NCBI RefSeq assembly: GCF_014201505.1 | Contig: NZ_JACHEO010000018.1 | Location: forward strand, 1 to 64,000 | DNA: 64,000 nucleotides | Reading direction: 5' to 3' | Source of the DNA: Desulfoprunum benzoelyticum | Lineage (GTDB): Bacteria > Desulfobacterota > Desulfobulbia > Desulfobulbales > Desulfocapsaceae | Shown here: positions 53,855 through 60,991 of the stretch, in pieces | How positions within the stretch are numbered: the stretch's first letter is position 1 | Layout: each line of letters opens with the position of its first letter | The notes under the pieces: generated by a model | The model's database searches: none | What the model saw: only the letters and a program-made list of their open reading frames with translations | Told to the model about the DNA's origin: nothing | Position numbers and translations under genes: made by a program

Positions 53855-54505
53855 ATGAAAAAAACAATGTTAAAGAGTTTAGCACTGGCAGTCATTGGCT
53901 CGATGTGTGCGGTTGGGGCTGCCAATGCAGCGATGCTGGAAGGTGGACTAAGCATGACAGGTGCGTATACTCCTGTTGATGCTCAGGGTGACGCCACTAC
54001 AATACCACTCGCCACGGGAATTGATTTTGGTGGGTGGTATGATGGTGGTCCTGACAACACTTTTCTGGTAACAACGGCAACTGGTGATTATGCAGGCCTT
54101 TCCGGCAACACGGCTGGAATTATAAATAATTTCCAGTTTCTTCCAGAATTTACTGCCACTGGCACACCACTCTGGTCAGTTGGTGGTTTCTCGTTTGAAA
54201 TGGATTCTGCTACCTCAAATTGGGAAACCAAGGGTTTGAGCTATAATCTTCATATTTACGGATTGGGTACGATGAGTGCAGCAGGTTTTGAAGATACACC
54301 GGGTGTCTGGAATTTTACCGGGCAGGGAGCGGACAATGCAAACTTTTCATGGTCTGCGTCTGCCGCTACCGCACCCGTACCTGAACCGGCAACGATGCTG
54401 CTGTTTGGCACCGGCCTGATCGGCCTGGCCGGCTTACGCAGAAAAATCGGTAAAAAAACGGGCCCTCTGCAGAAAGACGAGCAGGGCCTGTTGACAAGAG
54501 GTTGA
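53855..54505 (+). CDS. PEP-CTERM sorting domain protein
   Basis: A 216-aa exported protein. It has a signal peptide (SLALAVIGSMCAVGAANA), a Gly/Thr-rich mature part without a named domain, and a C-terminal sorting signal: VPEPATMLLFGTGLIGLAGL followed by RRK. Such proteins are cut by an exosortase and usually linked to exopolysaccharide; no exosortase gene is in this window. The tail continues about 17 residues past the usual basic end, which is unusual. AAGGAG precedes ATG 53855. Base composition is clearly AT-richer than the island upstream. It is the only gene behind promoter D. Confidence 0.85.
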   Translation: MKKTMLKSLALAVIGSMCAVGAANAAMLEGGLSMTGAYTPVDAQGDATTIPLATGIDFGGWYDGGPDNTFLVTTATGDYAGLSGNTAGIINNFQFLPEFTATGTPLWSVGGFSFEMDSATSNWETKGLSYNLHIYGLGTMSAAGFEDTPGVWNFTGQGADNANFSWSASAATAPVPEPATMLLFGTGLIGLAGLRRKIGKKTGPLQKDEQGLLTRG

Positions 54506-54708
54506 AGGTTTCACGGTAATGTAAATCATCAAACTTTGAGTGTATAGATCTTCATAGCATCCCGTGGTACGGTTTTATCGAACGAAACACGGCCAAAAGG
54601 ATGCTATGAAGCTCACAAACTGATTTAAAATACACAGAAGAGAGACTCCTCCAAATCACATTTTTTTGTCTGATAATCGGACAGCCAATTAGAAAAAATA
54701 GCACCACC

Positions 54709-54978
54709 ATGACACTTCTTCAAGTACATCAAAAAGCAGCTCTCATCGTAATGCGTATTTTCAGGTGGGACTTGCAGCTTCATTTTTTCTGGGGCTTTAC
54801 CTTGACCCTGCTCGGTGTCTATTGGTTGCCGCTCTATGGTGCAGGTATAACGATAACTGTGATAAAAGAATTTCTGGACGTATGGAGCAAAGGATCATGG
54901 AGTTGGGGTGATTTTTGGTGGGGTATCGTCGGCTCAGGAACAGCGTTCCTGTTTTTATATACACGAGGTATGGGGTGA
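54709..54978 (+). CDS. Small membrane protein (unknown)
   Basis: 89 aa with two or three hydrophobic segments (LHFFWGFTLTLLGVYWLPLYGAG and WWGIVGSGTAFLFLYT) and Trp-rich turns. Family not recognised. It lies in an AT-rich patch; the 3' end overlaps the reading frame of a VIT-family remnant on the other strand. No strong ribosome-binding site is seen, so the start is uncertain. Confidence 0.5.
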   Translation: MTLLQVHQKAALIVMRIFRWDLQLHFFWGFTLTLLGVYWLPLYGAGITITVIKEFLDVWSKGSWSWGDFWWGIVGSGTAFLFLYTRGMG

Positions 54979-55014
54979 TCTACTGAACGAAAAAAGGGAT
55001 AACTCAAGTTTTTC

Positions 55015-55209
55015 GATCAAGCTGGCGGCGGAAACGATCCCGTCGTTGGCGCCGAGGACGGCGGCGCGGAGCCAACCGATGCACTGTGTTCGGTATTGTT
55101 CTGCCTGTCTCATCTTGAATACTTTCTCCGGGGTCATGTGTTGGGTCAAGTGCTCCTCTGGAGTCATCCCACCTTCGTTCTCCCACTGTTCTGGTGCGTG
55201 CTCTTTCAT
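55015..55209 (-). pseudogene. 5' remnant of a VIT/CCC1-family Fe/Mn transporter
   Basis: The frame reads MTPEKVFKMRQAEQYRTQCIGWLRAAVLGANDGIVSAASLI. The part from IGWLRAAVLGANDGIVS on is the hallmark first helix of VIT1/CCC1 iron-manganese transporters. Just after ASLI (55015) the homology stops and the frame runs into AT-rich sequence (EKLELSLFSFS...), ending at 54955. About 180 residues with the remaining helices are gone. The likely original start is ATG 55209; the frame also extends upstream to a TTG at 55341 with a Pro/His-rich region of unknown status. Confidence 0.65.
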
Positions 55210-55410
55210 CAGTTTCGTGCTGTCGGCATGTGGTTCAGGTGCCGGATCAGATGGTGCATGGGGAATAAAAAATTCCAGAATTTGATGGCGGACGATGAGG
55301 AGATCCGCCCAGGACTGAATGGCGGATAATCCTGGCAACAAAAGGATTGAAAAGTTTGATCTTTGACAACTTTGCAGGTTGTATGCGGTTGATACTGCTG
55401 ATTAATCCAG

Positions 55411-55923
55411 CTACTGATCCTCGCTTTTCACCTCAGCCATGGCCTCCGGTTCGAGTTCCTCGACGTGTACGTTCTGTCTCAGAAAGAACCCCCATGCAAT
55501 CAACAACCCTGCAGCCGCCACCCCTATCATTGCTGCTTGAGGCAATAGCGTCGGCTCTTTGTGCATGAGTTGAAAAACAGCCACCAGGCACTCGATCGAC
55601 AGTGACACGACAACCACAATCATAAACCGCGACAGGAAACGCCGCACGCGCGTCGGTGCGCTCATTCCCGCCTTTCGCACGACCTCCTCCTCGAGAACGG
55701 TCTGGCCCAATTCGAGCGCTGCAACGGCGATAGTCAACAGCCCAATGCTCTCCAATATTGAATCGAATCGGTTTCGCAGCGAGGCCTGTTCGGAAACCCA
55801 GAGTCCATGCCAGAGTTCCAGTCCAGCCATGACAATAAGGGAAAACCCGCAAAACAGGAAAAAGCCGACAACGACCACGTAGCCGATGATAAAAATTCTT
55901 TGAACAATGTTCGTCGCATCCAT
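55411..55923 (-). CDS. Integral membrane protein (unknown)
   Basis: 170 aa with about four helices: IFIIGYVVVVGFFLFCGFSLIVM, a weak one near 60-75 (IGLLTIAVAALELG), FMIVVVVSLSIECLVAVF and AAMIGVAAAGLLIAWGFFL. The cytoplasmic loop has LEEEVVRKAGMSAPTRVRRFLSRF. The C-terminus is acidic. The family is not recognised with confidence; the layout resembles small PsiE-like membrane proteins. The ATG at 55923 has GGTGA upstream. Confidence 0.65.
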   Translation of the reverse strand: MDATNIVQRIFIIGYVVVVGFFLFCGFSLIVMAGLELWHGLWVSEQASLRNRFDSILESIGLLTIAVAALELGQTVLEEEVVRKAGMSAPTRVRRFLSRFMIVVVVSLSIECLVAVFQLMHKEPTLLPQAAMIGVAAAGLLIAWGFFLRQNVHVEELEPEAMAEVKSEDQ

Positions 55924-56292
55924 ATATTATTCACCAAGTCTCAAGTGCATTACCCGCTGCAGAGGTAGAGGTCTAAAGTTATCATTATAAGTTTCTGAGC
56001 ATCACGCTCAAAATAAATAATACTGCCTGTATAAAATGATAATGGAAGTTTAGAAACATTCTTTTTAGCAGCCATTACAGGTATACTATAACCTGAGAAA
56101 TGGACAGTTAGAAGAGATGTTTCTGGACAATTAATTTTCGTTGAAGATTCGAAACCCTCAGGGTTGAGATAGACAAATCCAATCTCAACCGATTTGGCAT
56201 TGATCTCACAATTTACCTTCCTACTGAATGTCTGATGTTTAAATGCGAACGGATTTCCGACACCAATTAAAATTCTCAAGGGTACTACCAAA
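55924..56292. other. AT-rich gap
   Basis: 369 bp of low-GC sequence. A minus-strand open frame (55950-56291, TTG start) exists, but it has no ribosome-binding site or recognisable content; I do not call it. Confidence 0.4.
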
Positions 56293-56598
56293 ATGAAAAT
56301 TTCAGACTGGCTCGATCAAAAAGAAGCCGAAAACGTGGACGTATCTCAAATCGCACTGCCTGCAAATATGTTAGCTGGTGAAGACCCGGATGAGACTATT
56401 TTTTACAAAGAGTTCAGGCCATGCGGGCTGTTCTGCACAGAAAATCATCCTTTTTCTACGGTCGAACGATTTGGTCATTGGTATCTCTGCAGAGGTCAAG
56501 ACAAGAAAGCCGGGATTCATTCATCAAAAATGAAGTGGAGTATATTTACAAAGGATAAAGATTTTGCTCTCCAAACAGCTCGAGCGCACATGGAATAA
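56293..56598 (+). CDS. Hypothetical protein
   Basis: 101 aa, soluble, Lys/Asp-rich, with a few Cys (FRPCGLFCTEN, WYLCRGQD). No family is recognised. Codon use is AT-rich, unlike the GC-rich genes on both sides, and no ribosome-binding site stands out. It may be a transferred gene or a chance frame. Confidence 0.4.
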   Translation: MKISDWLDQKEAENVDVSQIALPANMLAGEDPDETIFYKEFRPCGLFCTENHPFSTVERFGHWYLCRGQDKKAGIHSSKMKWSIFTKDKDFALQTARAHME

Positions 56599-56726
56599 AG
56601 AAGAAAGTCGGTCGCGAAAAACGAGGGTGCCCTCAGCCTGCAAGTCGTCCACACTCGCTCGACAGATGCACCCGAATCAGGACCTTGTGACCACAAACAC
56701 TTCGTTTTGCGGGATGAATCGTGTTG

Positions 56727-57173
56727 CTATTGAATGACCCACCGACCGCTGGCATCACGGCAAGCTGTTGAATAGGTTGTCTCATTTCTCCCATCGATCA
56801 CCGCTTGAATTTCTGCTTTCCGACAGGTACCGGATGAACTTTGGACCGCGGGCTGGGGGGTGACCGTATAGGTGTTTCCAGAATCGGGATTCTGCCAACT
56901 GCTCTGCCGTCCGGATGGGCCGGTCTCATACACGTAATTGAGCTGTTGGCGGTCGTATTTATCCATTTCATTACCGACGATGTACCCGAGCATTGTGCCA
57001 ACGGCGACACCGATCAAGGTTGCCTCGGTACTTTTTCCGATAGCCTGCCCAACCACAGCCCCGCCCACTCCTCCCATCACAGCCCCTGATTGGCCTTTGT
57101 TGTACTGACCGGTGCATGATGCAAGAGGGGTCATCAATGCCAACGCCAGTACCACCGCACTCAATTTTTTCAT
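56727..57173 (-). CDS. Glycine-zipper 2TM lipoprotein
   Basis: A 148-aa lipoprotein: signal with lipobox LASC (Cys about 20), then a glycine-zipper hairpin (SGAVMGGVGGAVVGQAIG and ATLIGVAVGTMLGYIVGNEMD) as in SlyB/RcsF-region 2TM proteins. A C-terminal part with NYVYETGPSGRQSSWQNPDSG and two Cys (GTCRKAE, TACRDASGRW) is like the surface-antigen-type 17 kDa family. ATG 57173 is chosen because GAGG lies 6-9 nt upstream. Confidence 0.85.
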   Translation of the reverse strand: MKKLSAVVLALALMTPLASCTGQYNKGQSGAVMGGVGGAVVGQAIGKSTEATLIGVAVGTMLGYIVGNEMDKYDRQQLNYVYETGPSGRQSSWQNPDSGNTYTVTPQPAVQSSSGTCRKAEIQAVIDGRNETTYSTACRDASGRWVIQ

Positions 57174-57210
57174 AATAATCCTCATTAGTTCGAAATTTTA
57201 TTCTTCTCAG

Positions 57211-57651
57211 TCAGCCCACGGTTTCATTTCGATCCGTTTCTTTTTCTGTTTGCACCGCTTCTTTTTTGGCCTTCGCTGACCCTTCTCTGATGAAACTGTA
57301 CCCGCACTGACCGCCGCAAAGAGCTACTTCGTCAATGTCCCGTTGATCAATGGGGAAAATCCTGCAGGATTGCGGCCTGCATGTGCTGTACCAAAGGCAG
57401 CCCCTCTGTCTTGTCAGCAAGGGGCAGGTGAACAGCATCTTACAGCATGTGCCGCATTGACTGCAGGTACCGTGACGGCGTGAAAGTTGTCGCTGAACAT
57501 ACTTTTTTTGAAAATGAACCAGCCAGAATCGCTTCACTTTACCGCTGGAACTGAGCACAACGTGTCCATCCTGCAATGTTTCCGTCAAAGAGAGAAACAC
57601 ATGCTTGAAAAGAGTCGATAATCCGGCAACATGGGAAAATCGTCCATCCAT
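57211..57651 (-). CDS. Cys-rich protein, YkgJ-type metal-chelating domain
   Basis: 146 aa. The C-terminal half has a dense Cys pattern: CSQCGTCCKMLFTCPLL, then GCLWYSTCRPQSCRIFP and LCGGQCGY. This is typical of the YkgJ-like zinc/iron-chelating domain family (Fe-S or Zn binding suspected, function unknown). The tail is Lys/Glu-rich. ATG 57651 with purine-rich upstream sequence is preferred to an in-frame TTG at 57690. It lies 37 bp upstream of the glycine-zipper lipoprotein. Confidence 0.72.
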   Translation of the reverse strand: MDGRFSHVAGLSTLFKHVFLSLTETLQDGHVVLSSSGKVKRFWLVHFQKKYVQRQLSRRHGTCSQCGTCCKMLFTCPLLTRQRGCLWYSTCRPQSCRIFPIDQRDIDEVALCGGQCGYSFIREGSAKAKKEAVQTEKETDRNETVG

Positions 57652-57778
57652 ACTCTTACTCTTCTTCTTTGTTCGCGGTGGTTGGATCAACGACCGGGAA
57701 ATTAGAGCTCAGCAAAACTCAGATCAGAGATAACTCACCGAGAGTCAATAGCTTTCTTCATAGATACACATCAAGAAT

Positions 57779-57816
57779 ACAGACCGCCTGTCCAACGACT
57801 GAACAGTGCGGTCTGT
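57779..57816 (-). terminator. Hairpin downstream of the haem protein gene
   Basis: Arms ACAGACCGC (57779-57787) and GCGGTCTGT (57808-57816), with an inner CTGT/ACAG extension. It lies 25 bp past the 3' end of the minus-strand gene at 57842. No U-tract. Confidence 0.45.
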
Positions 57817-57841
57817 AGTGGAGCTTTCTGTACTGGGATGG

Positions 57842-58345
57842 TTATTTCGGCACATCTACCGCCTTGGAGGCCAGTTTATACTCGATCCCCTGGTCCGGCG
57901 GCGATGTCAGTTTGACCACCTTTATAAAGCCATAGCCCATACCGGCATGACAGTCATTGCATGAGGCGATGACGGCGGTGTATTCCTTGGTGAAGGTCGC
58001 CATGTCCTGTGCCGCGATGGCGTTGTTGACCGGGGCAAACTCTTCCTTATAGAATGTCGCCCAGTCCGGATATTCTTTCGGCTTGGTGATCTTGGCCGGA
58101 TTCATGGCATTGTCCATGTACTTGGACATATACGACGCCAGAGCCCAGTTCCCACCCTCGGCGGCATAAAACATGTTCTGGAATCTGTCCCCCACCTCAC
58201 GCATCGGCACGGCGAATTTCGGCAATGCGCTCATGATGCCATCGATTTGACCCTGCGTGTCCTCTCCCGCCGCGCTCACAGACAAACTGCTCCCAGTGAC
58301 GATCAGGCATGTCACTGCCAGTACCTGCACGCTCTTTTTCAACAT
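57842..58345 (-). CDS. Periplasmic c-type haem protein (cytochrome c'-like)
   Basis: A 167-aa protein with a signal peptide (ends SVSAAG). The mature part is helical, with one haem c attachment site CNDCH near the C-terminus and a preceding helix bundle (MREVGDRFQNMFYAAEGGNWALASYMSKYM). Late placement of the CxxCH in a four-helix protein is like the cytochrome c'/c556 class. ATG 58345 is preferred because AGGAG lies upstream; an in-frame ATG at 58378 adds only polar residues. Confidence 0.82.
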   Translation of the reverse strand: MLKKSVQVLAVTCLIVTGSSLSVSAAGEDTQGQIDGIMSALPKFAVPMREVGDRFQNMFYAAEGGNWALASYMSKYMDNAMNPAKITKPKEYPDWATFYKEEFAPVNNAIAAQDMATFTKEYTAVIASCNDCHAGMGYGFIKVVKLTSPPDQGIEYKLASKAVDVPK

Positions 58346-58480
58346 AGTGGTATCTCCTGTTCCGGTTTTGCGATTCATCCCTGTTCAAGGACCAAATCGT
58401 TCAAATACTGCAGGCCTTCGGCCTATCTATAACGAAGAGATGGAGGAAGGCCGACCTTTATTGACCCACGATAACCGGCA

Positions 58481-58506
58481 GACCCGCCGGGATATTCCTG
58501 CGGGTT
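58481..58506 (-). terminator. Hairpin downstream of the Thr-rich protein gene
   Basis: Arms ACCCGC (58482-58487) and GCGGGT (58500-58505) between the minus-strand gene ending at 58532 and the haem protein gene. Short, with weak support. Confidence 0.3.
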
Positions 58507-58531
58507 TGCGGCACTGCACACCGAGAACGAC

Positions 58532-58930
58532 CTATTTCGTTTCACTCGTTGTCGTCGTCGTGGTCTGTTTCTTTTCGATCGTAGGCACCCCTTCGGTCGT
58601 GGTCGTGGTCTTACGAACCACTACCTTGGTCGCGACCATTCGATCGCCTTCCTGGGTGTAATACACCGTCACCGGCAACCCTGATCTTACCGTCTCCATG
58701 GAGACGGGCATACCTGCATCGTCAACATAGGTCGTGCTCTTGGTGTAGGTGTAGTTCATCGGCGATGAACTGGTTTCCGACCGGATGATCAGGGTGTCGG
58801 GATTGATCTCGCTGATAGTCCCGGCGGATTCCGTGGTGACTGTTCTGACAGACACGTTGTTTTGGGCAAATACTGCGCCCGGTGCTGCCAGGAGTGCTAA
58901 GGCAAATACGACTGAAATGGTTTTTTTCAT
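58532..58930 (-). CDS. Exported small protein with Thr-rich tail
   Basis: 132 aa: signal peptide (VVFALALLAAPGAVFA), then a beta-rich middle (GTISEINPDTLIIRSET, VTVYYTQEGDRMVATKVVV), then a tail of Thr runs (RKTTTTTEGV... and TTTTTTSETK). The middle resembles small periplasmic OB-like domains. Family name unknown. AAGGAG lies before ATG 58930. The next gene upstream on the same strand (59032-59217) shares the Thr-run tail. Confidence 0.72.
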   Translation of the reverse strand: MKKTISVVFALALLAAPGAVFAQNNVSVRTVTTESAGTISEINPDTLIIRSETSSSPMNYTYTKSTTYVDDAGMPVSMETVRSGLPVTVYYTQEGDRMVATKVVVRKTTTTTEGVPTIEKKQTTTTTTSETK

Positions 58931-59031
58931 GGAATTCTCCTTTAAAGTTATGTTGATATGCATCGGGTATGAGACTTTGCAATCCGCAGAATTGCTCTCT
59001 GCAGGCTGTTAACCGCTGAACGGACCGGCAC

Positions 59032-59217
59032 CTATTGACTCTCGGTAGTCGTCGTCGTGGTCCTCCTCTCCTGGCTGATAGGTGTTTGGGTCGTCGTGGT
59101 GGTCTTCTGAATCACCTCTTCCGTCGTCTGCTGTCTTGGCTCCGAAGCACAGGCCGCCATGGTGACGACAAAGAGAAAAAGACCGACATACGAGATCATG
59201 ACATTTCTTGTTTTCAT
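59032..59217 (-). CDS. Small lipoprotein with Thr-rich tail
   Basis: 61 aa: signal and lipobox MAACAS (Cys about 23), then a short Gln/Thr-rich tail with QKTTTTTQTP and RRTTTTTTESQ. The tail is like that of the adjacent 132-aa protein. Such tiny lipoproteins are easily missed; function unknown. AGAGGA lies upstream at slightly long spacing. Confidence 0.6.
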   Translation of the reverse strand: MKTRNVMISYVGLFLFVVTMAACASEPRQQTTEEVIQKTTTTTQTPISQERRTTTTTTESQ

Positions 59218-59452
59218 ACCAGTTCATCCTCTCCACAAAGTTGTGGCAAAAATTTGGATACGGAATCAAACAGAGCGATAGGCTCACCAGCCACGTTGCT
59301 GGACGTTTCTTGTTCAGCTGTCTACAGAGTTCCAATTATTGTGCCAGGTCGCCCCTATACCGCTTATTGATCATAAGGACCTGTATTATATCAATAAAAT
59401 ATATGGAACCGCCCTGTCTGGCCATCATCATTCTTCCTGTGAAATAGGTTGT

Positions 59453-59478
59453 ATTCAACCTCTGACCATATCTGACCT
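59453..59478 (+). promoter_or_regulatory. Shared activator site, copy E (direct repeat)
   Basis: Half-sites ATTCAACCT (59453-59461) and ATCTGACCT (59470-59478), starts 17 bp apart. The inner ACCA-N-TGGT dyad of copies A, C and D is absent. The first CC lies 121 bp upstream of the GG of promoter E, the same as in A and B. Confidence 0.6.
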
Positions 59479-59578
59479 TTTTCGCCCCGCCCTGGTCGTG
59501 GTCACGATAGAGTTTTTGCTCAATGCTTTATTCCTTCAAATCGGGAAGATGGCCACTTTGTGCCACAGATCGAAGCGC

Positions 59579-59594
59579 TGGCACAAAGTTTGCA
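59579..59594 (+). promoter_or_regulatory. Sigma-54 promoter E
   Basis: TGGCAC-N5-TTGCA with exact GG-N10-GC spacing, a perfect match to the consensus. It reads towards the BON-domain gene. Confidence 0.88.
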
Positions 59595-59760
59595 ATTATT
59601 AAGTTATCGAACAATTGCAGATACAGTCTCAGCAAGTACCGGTGGAACGTCATCGTCGGCAGGAGAATGGGGAGAAAGAGAGCGTTGTTCGTGTTGGTTA
59701 GTGGAAAAGATATTCCATCGATGGTGATGAAATGGACCTCGGAGAAAGGAGCACTACGCC

Positions 59761-60567
59761 ATGAGAAAATCTACGCCTCGTCTGGATCTGCTAGAATCTG
59801 TGGCTGCATTGTTTTCTCTCAATCGCCCTCTGTTTGCCCCCAAGCCACATGAATACATTGAATCAACCGTCAGAAAATCCTATGTGTTCAAGTCCTTTCT
59901 CAAAGGCGACGACATACACATGCTGTATCAAAATGGCGTTGTCACTTTGACCGGGACGGTGTCGGACGAATCCCACAAAGCACTGGCCCGGGAAACAGTT
60001 GCCAGCCTGCCGGGAGTCCAGCAGGTTGAAATCAGACTGAAAGAACATGGGCAGGTCCCTGCCGAGAATTCCGATGCCTGGCTCGTTTCCAGGGTAAAAT
60101 CGATACTGTGGTTTCATCAGAACATCGACGCCGACACGATCGAGATCAGCGCCAAGGATGGCACCGTGACCCTGCGCGGAGAGGCCGCCAGTGCGGCCCA
60201 GAAGAAATTGATTTCCAGGTACGCCCGGGACATTCAAGGTGTCCGAAAGGTCAGCAATGAGATTTCAGTACCCACCGCCACGCCGAAGGCAGGCCACAAA
60301 CCTGTGGCCTTGACGCCAACGGTTGCGGGAGAGGCCATCGATGATGCCTCCATCACTGCCCTGGTCAAGACGACACTGCTGTATCATCACTCGACGAGTT
60401 CACTCGATATCATTGTCGAAACGAAAGACGGCGTGGTCAAACTGGAAGGCAAGGTCGGCAATTGGCCTGAAAAAAACCTGATAACACAACTGGTGATCGA
60501 CGTCCACGGGGTCAAGATGGTGTTCAACAACATGACCATCGACAGAGCCATGTTCCACGATCAATGA
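59761..60567 (+). CDS. BON-domain protein (three BON modules)
   Basis: 268 aa. Three BON modules in a row: about 30-95 (VVTLTGTVSDESHKALARETVASLPGVQQV), about 105-168 (TVTLRGEAASAAQKKL...DIQGVRKVSNEI) and about 195-262 (VVKLEGKVGNWPEKN...VHGVKMVFNNM). BON domains bind phospholipid or help stabilise the envelope (OsmY, DolP). No clear signal peptide is seen; the first 30 residues are mildly hydrophobic. AAGGAG lies 12 nt upstream. It is the first gene after promoter E. Confidence 0.9.
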   Translation: MRKSTPRLDLLESVAALFSLNRPLFAPKPHEYIESTVRKSYVFKSFLKGDDIHMLYQNGVVTLTGTVSDESHKALARETVASLPGVQQVEIRLKEHGQVPAENSDAWLVSRVKSILWFHQNIDADTIEISAKDGTVTLRGEAASAAQKKLISRYARDIQGVRKVSNEISVPTATPKAGHKPVALTPTVAGEAIDDASITALVKTTLLYHHSTSSLDIIVETKDGVVKLEGKVGNWPEKNLITQLVIDVHGVKMVFNNMTIDRAMFHDQ

Positions 60568-60667
60568 AGAATACGGGCTAGTCGCCACCTACACGGCGGT
60601 CCTCCGACAGGTCTTGGAAGATCGCCCACTCACCTGACTCAACCTCAAACCAGAAGGAGAATAGACG

Positions 60668-60847
60668 ATGAAACACCAACAGAAGGGCAAAAAGAAAGAC
60701 AAAGTCCACTAGGTCAAGGGCAATCTTCAAGCGACCATGGCCCAAAAAAACATGGAGAGCGGTTCAGACATCCAGGCCACGGTCGAAGATGTCAATGTGA
60801 CCGATGCAGGCAAACATGCTCATGCCGAGGTTGTTGATAAAAAATAG
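60668..60847 (+). CDS. Small protein gene interrupted by an in-frame amber codon
   Basis: A 60-codon frame from ATG 60668 (AAGGAG upstream) to TAG 60845-60847, with an in-frame TAG at codon 15 (60710-60712). Before it: MKHQQKGKKKDKVH; after it in the same frame: VKGNLQATMAQKNMESG and then DIQATVEDVNVTDAGKHAHAEVVDKK. Possible readings are a nonsense mutation of CAG or AAG, amber readthrough (for example pyrrolysine), or a shorter gene starting at an internal ATG (60737 or 60752). No family is recognised. It follows the BON-domain gene by 100 bp and may be on the promoter E transcript. Confidence 0.5.
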
Positions 60848-60917
60848 GATGCTGGATCAATACAACGGTGGGCGTTCCCAGGTAGTGGCTTGAGACCGGG
60901 AGAAGCTCACGCAAAAT

Positions 60918-60955
60918 GACAGTGTCCATCCGGAACACAATGGATGGACACTGTC
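60918..60955. terminator. Strong bidirectional hairpin between convergent genes
   Basis: Perfect 14-bp inverted repeat (arms 60918-60931 and 60942-60955, GACAGTGTCCATCC and its complement) with a 10-nt loop. On the minus strand it is followed by ATTTTGC. Confidence 0.65.
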
Positions 60956-60959
60956 TCTT

Positions 60960-60986
60960 CCCGCGGGTTTTCTTGCGGGCTTTTTT
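60960..60986 (+). terminator. Intrinsic terminator (plus strand)
   Basis: Stem CCCGC (60960-60964) and GCGGG (60975-60979), then TTTTTT at 60981-60986. It ends plus-strand transcription just before the 3' end of the minus-strand barrel gene. Confidence 0.7.
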
Positions 60987-60991
60987 CACGT

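Larger units (their letters stand above)
59218..59760. other. Intergenic region before the BON-domain gene
   Basis: About 540 bp without a convincing gene. The left part is AT-rich. It contains activator site E and sigma-54 promoter E (listed separately) and a leader of about 165 bp before the BON-domain gene. Confidence 0.6.

Noticed and set aside
55950-56291. Minus-strand 113-aa frame divergent from the gene at 56293
   Set aside because: It begins at TTG, has no ribosome-binding site and no recognisable content; it is recorded only as part of a gap.
58405-58425. Possible sigma-54 promoter for the haem protein gene (GG-N10-GC on the minus strand)
   Set aside because: Only the four core bases match and no 17-bp-phased site lies about 120 bp upstream; expected by chance.
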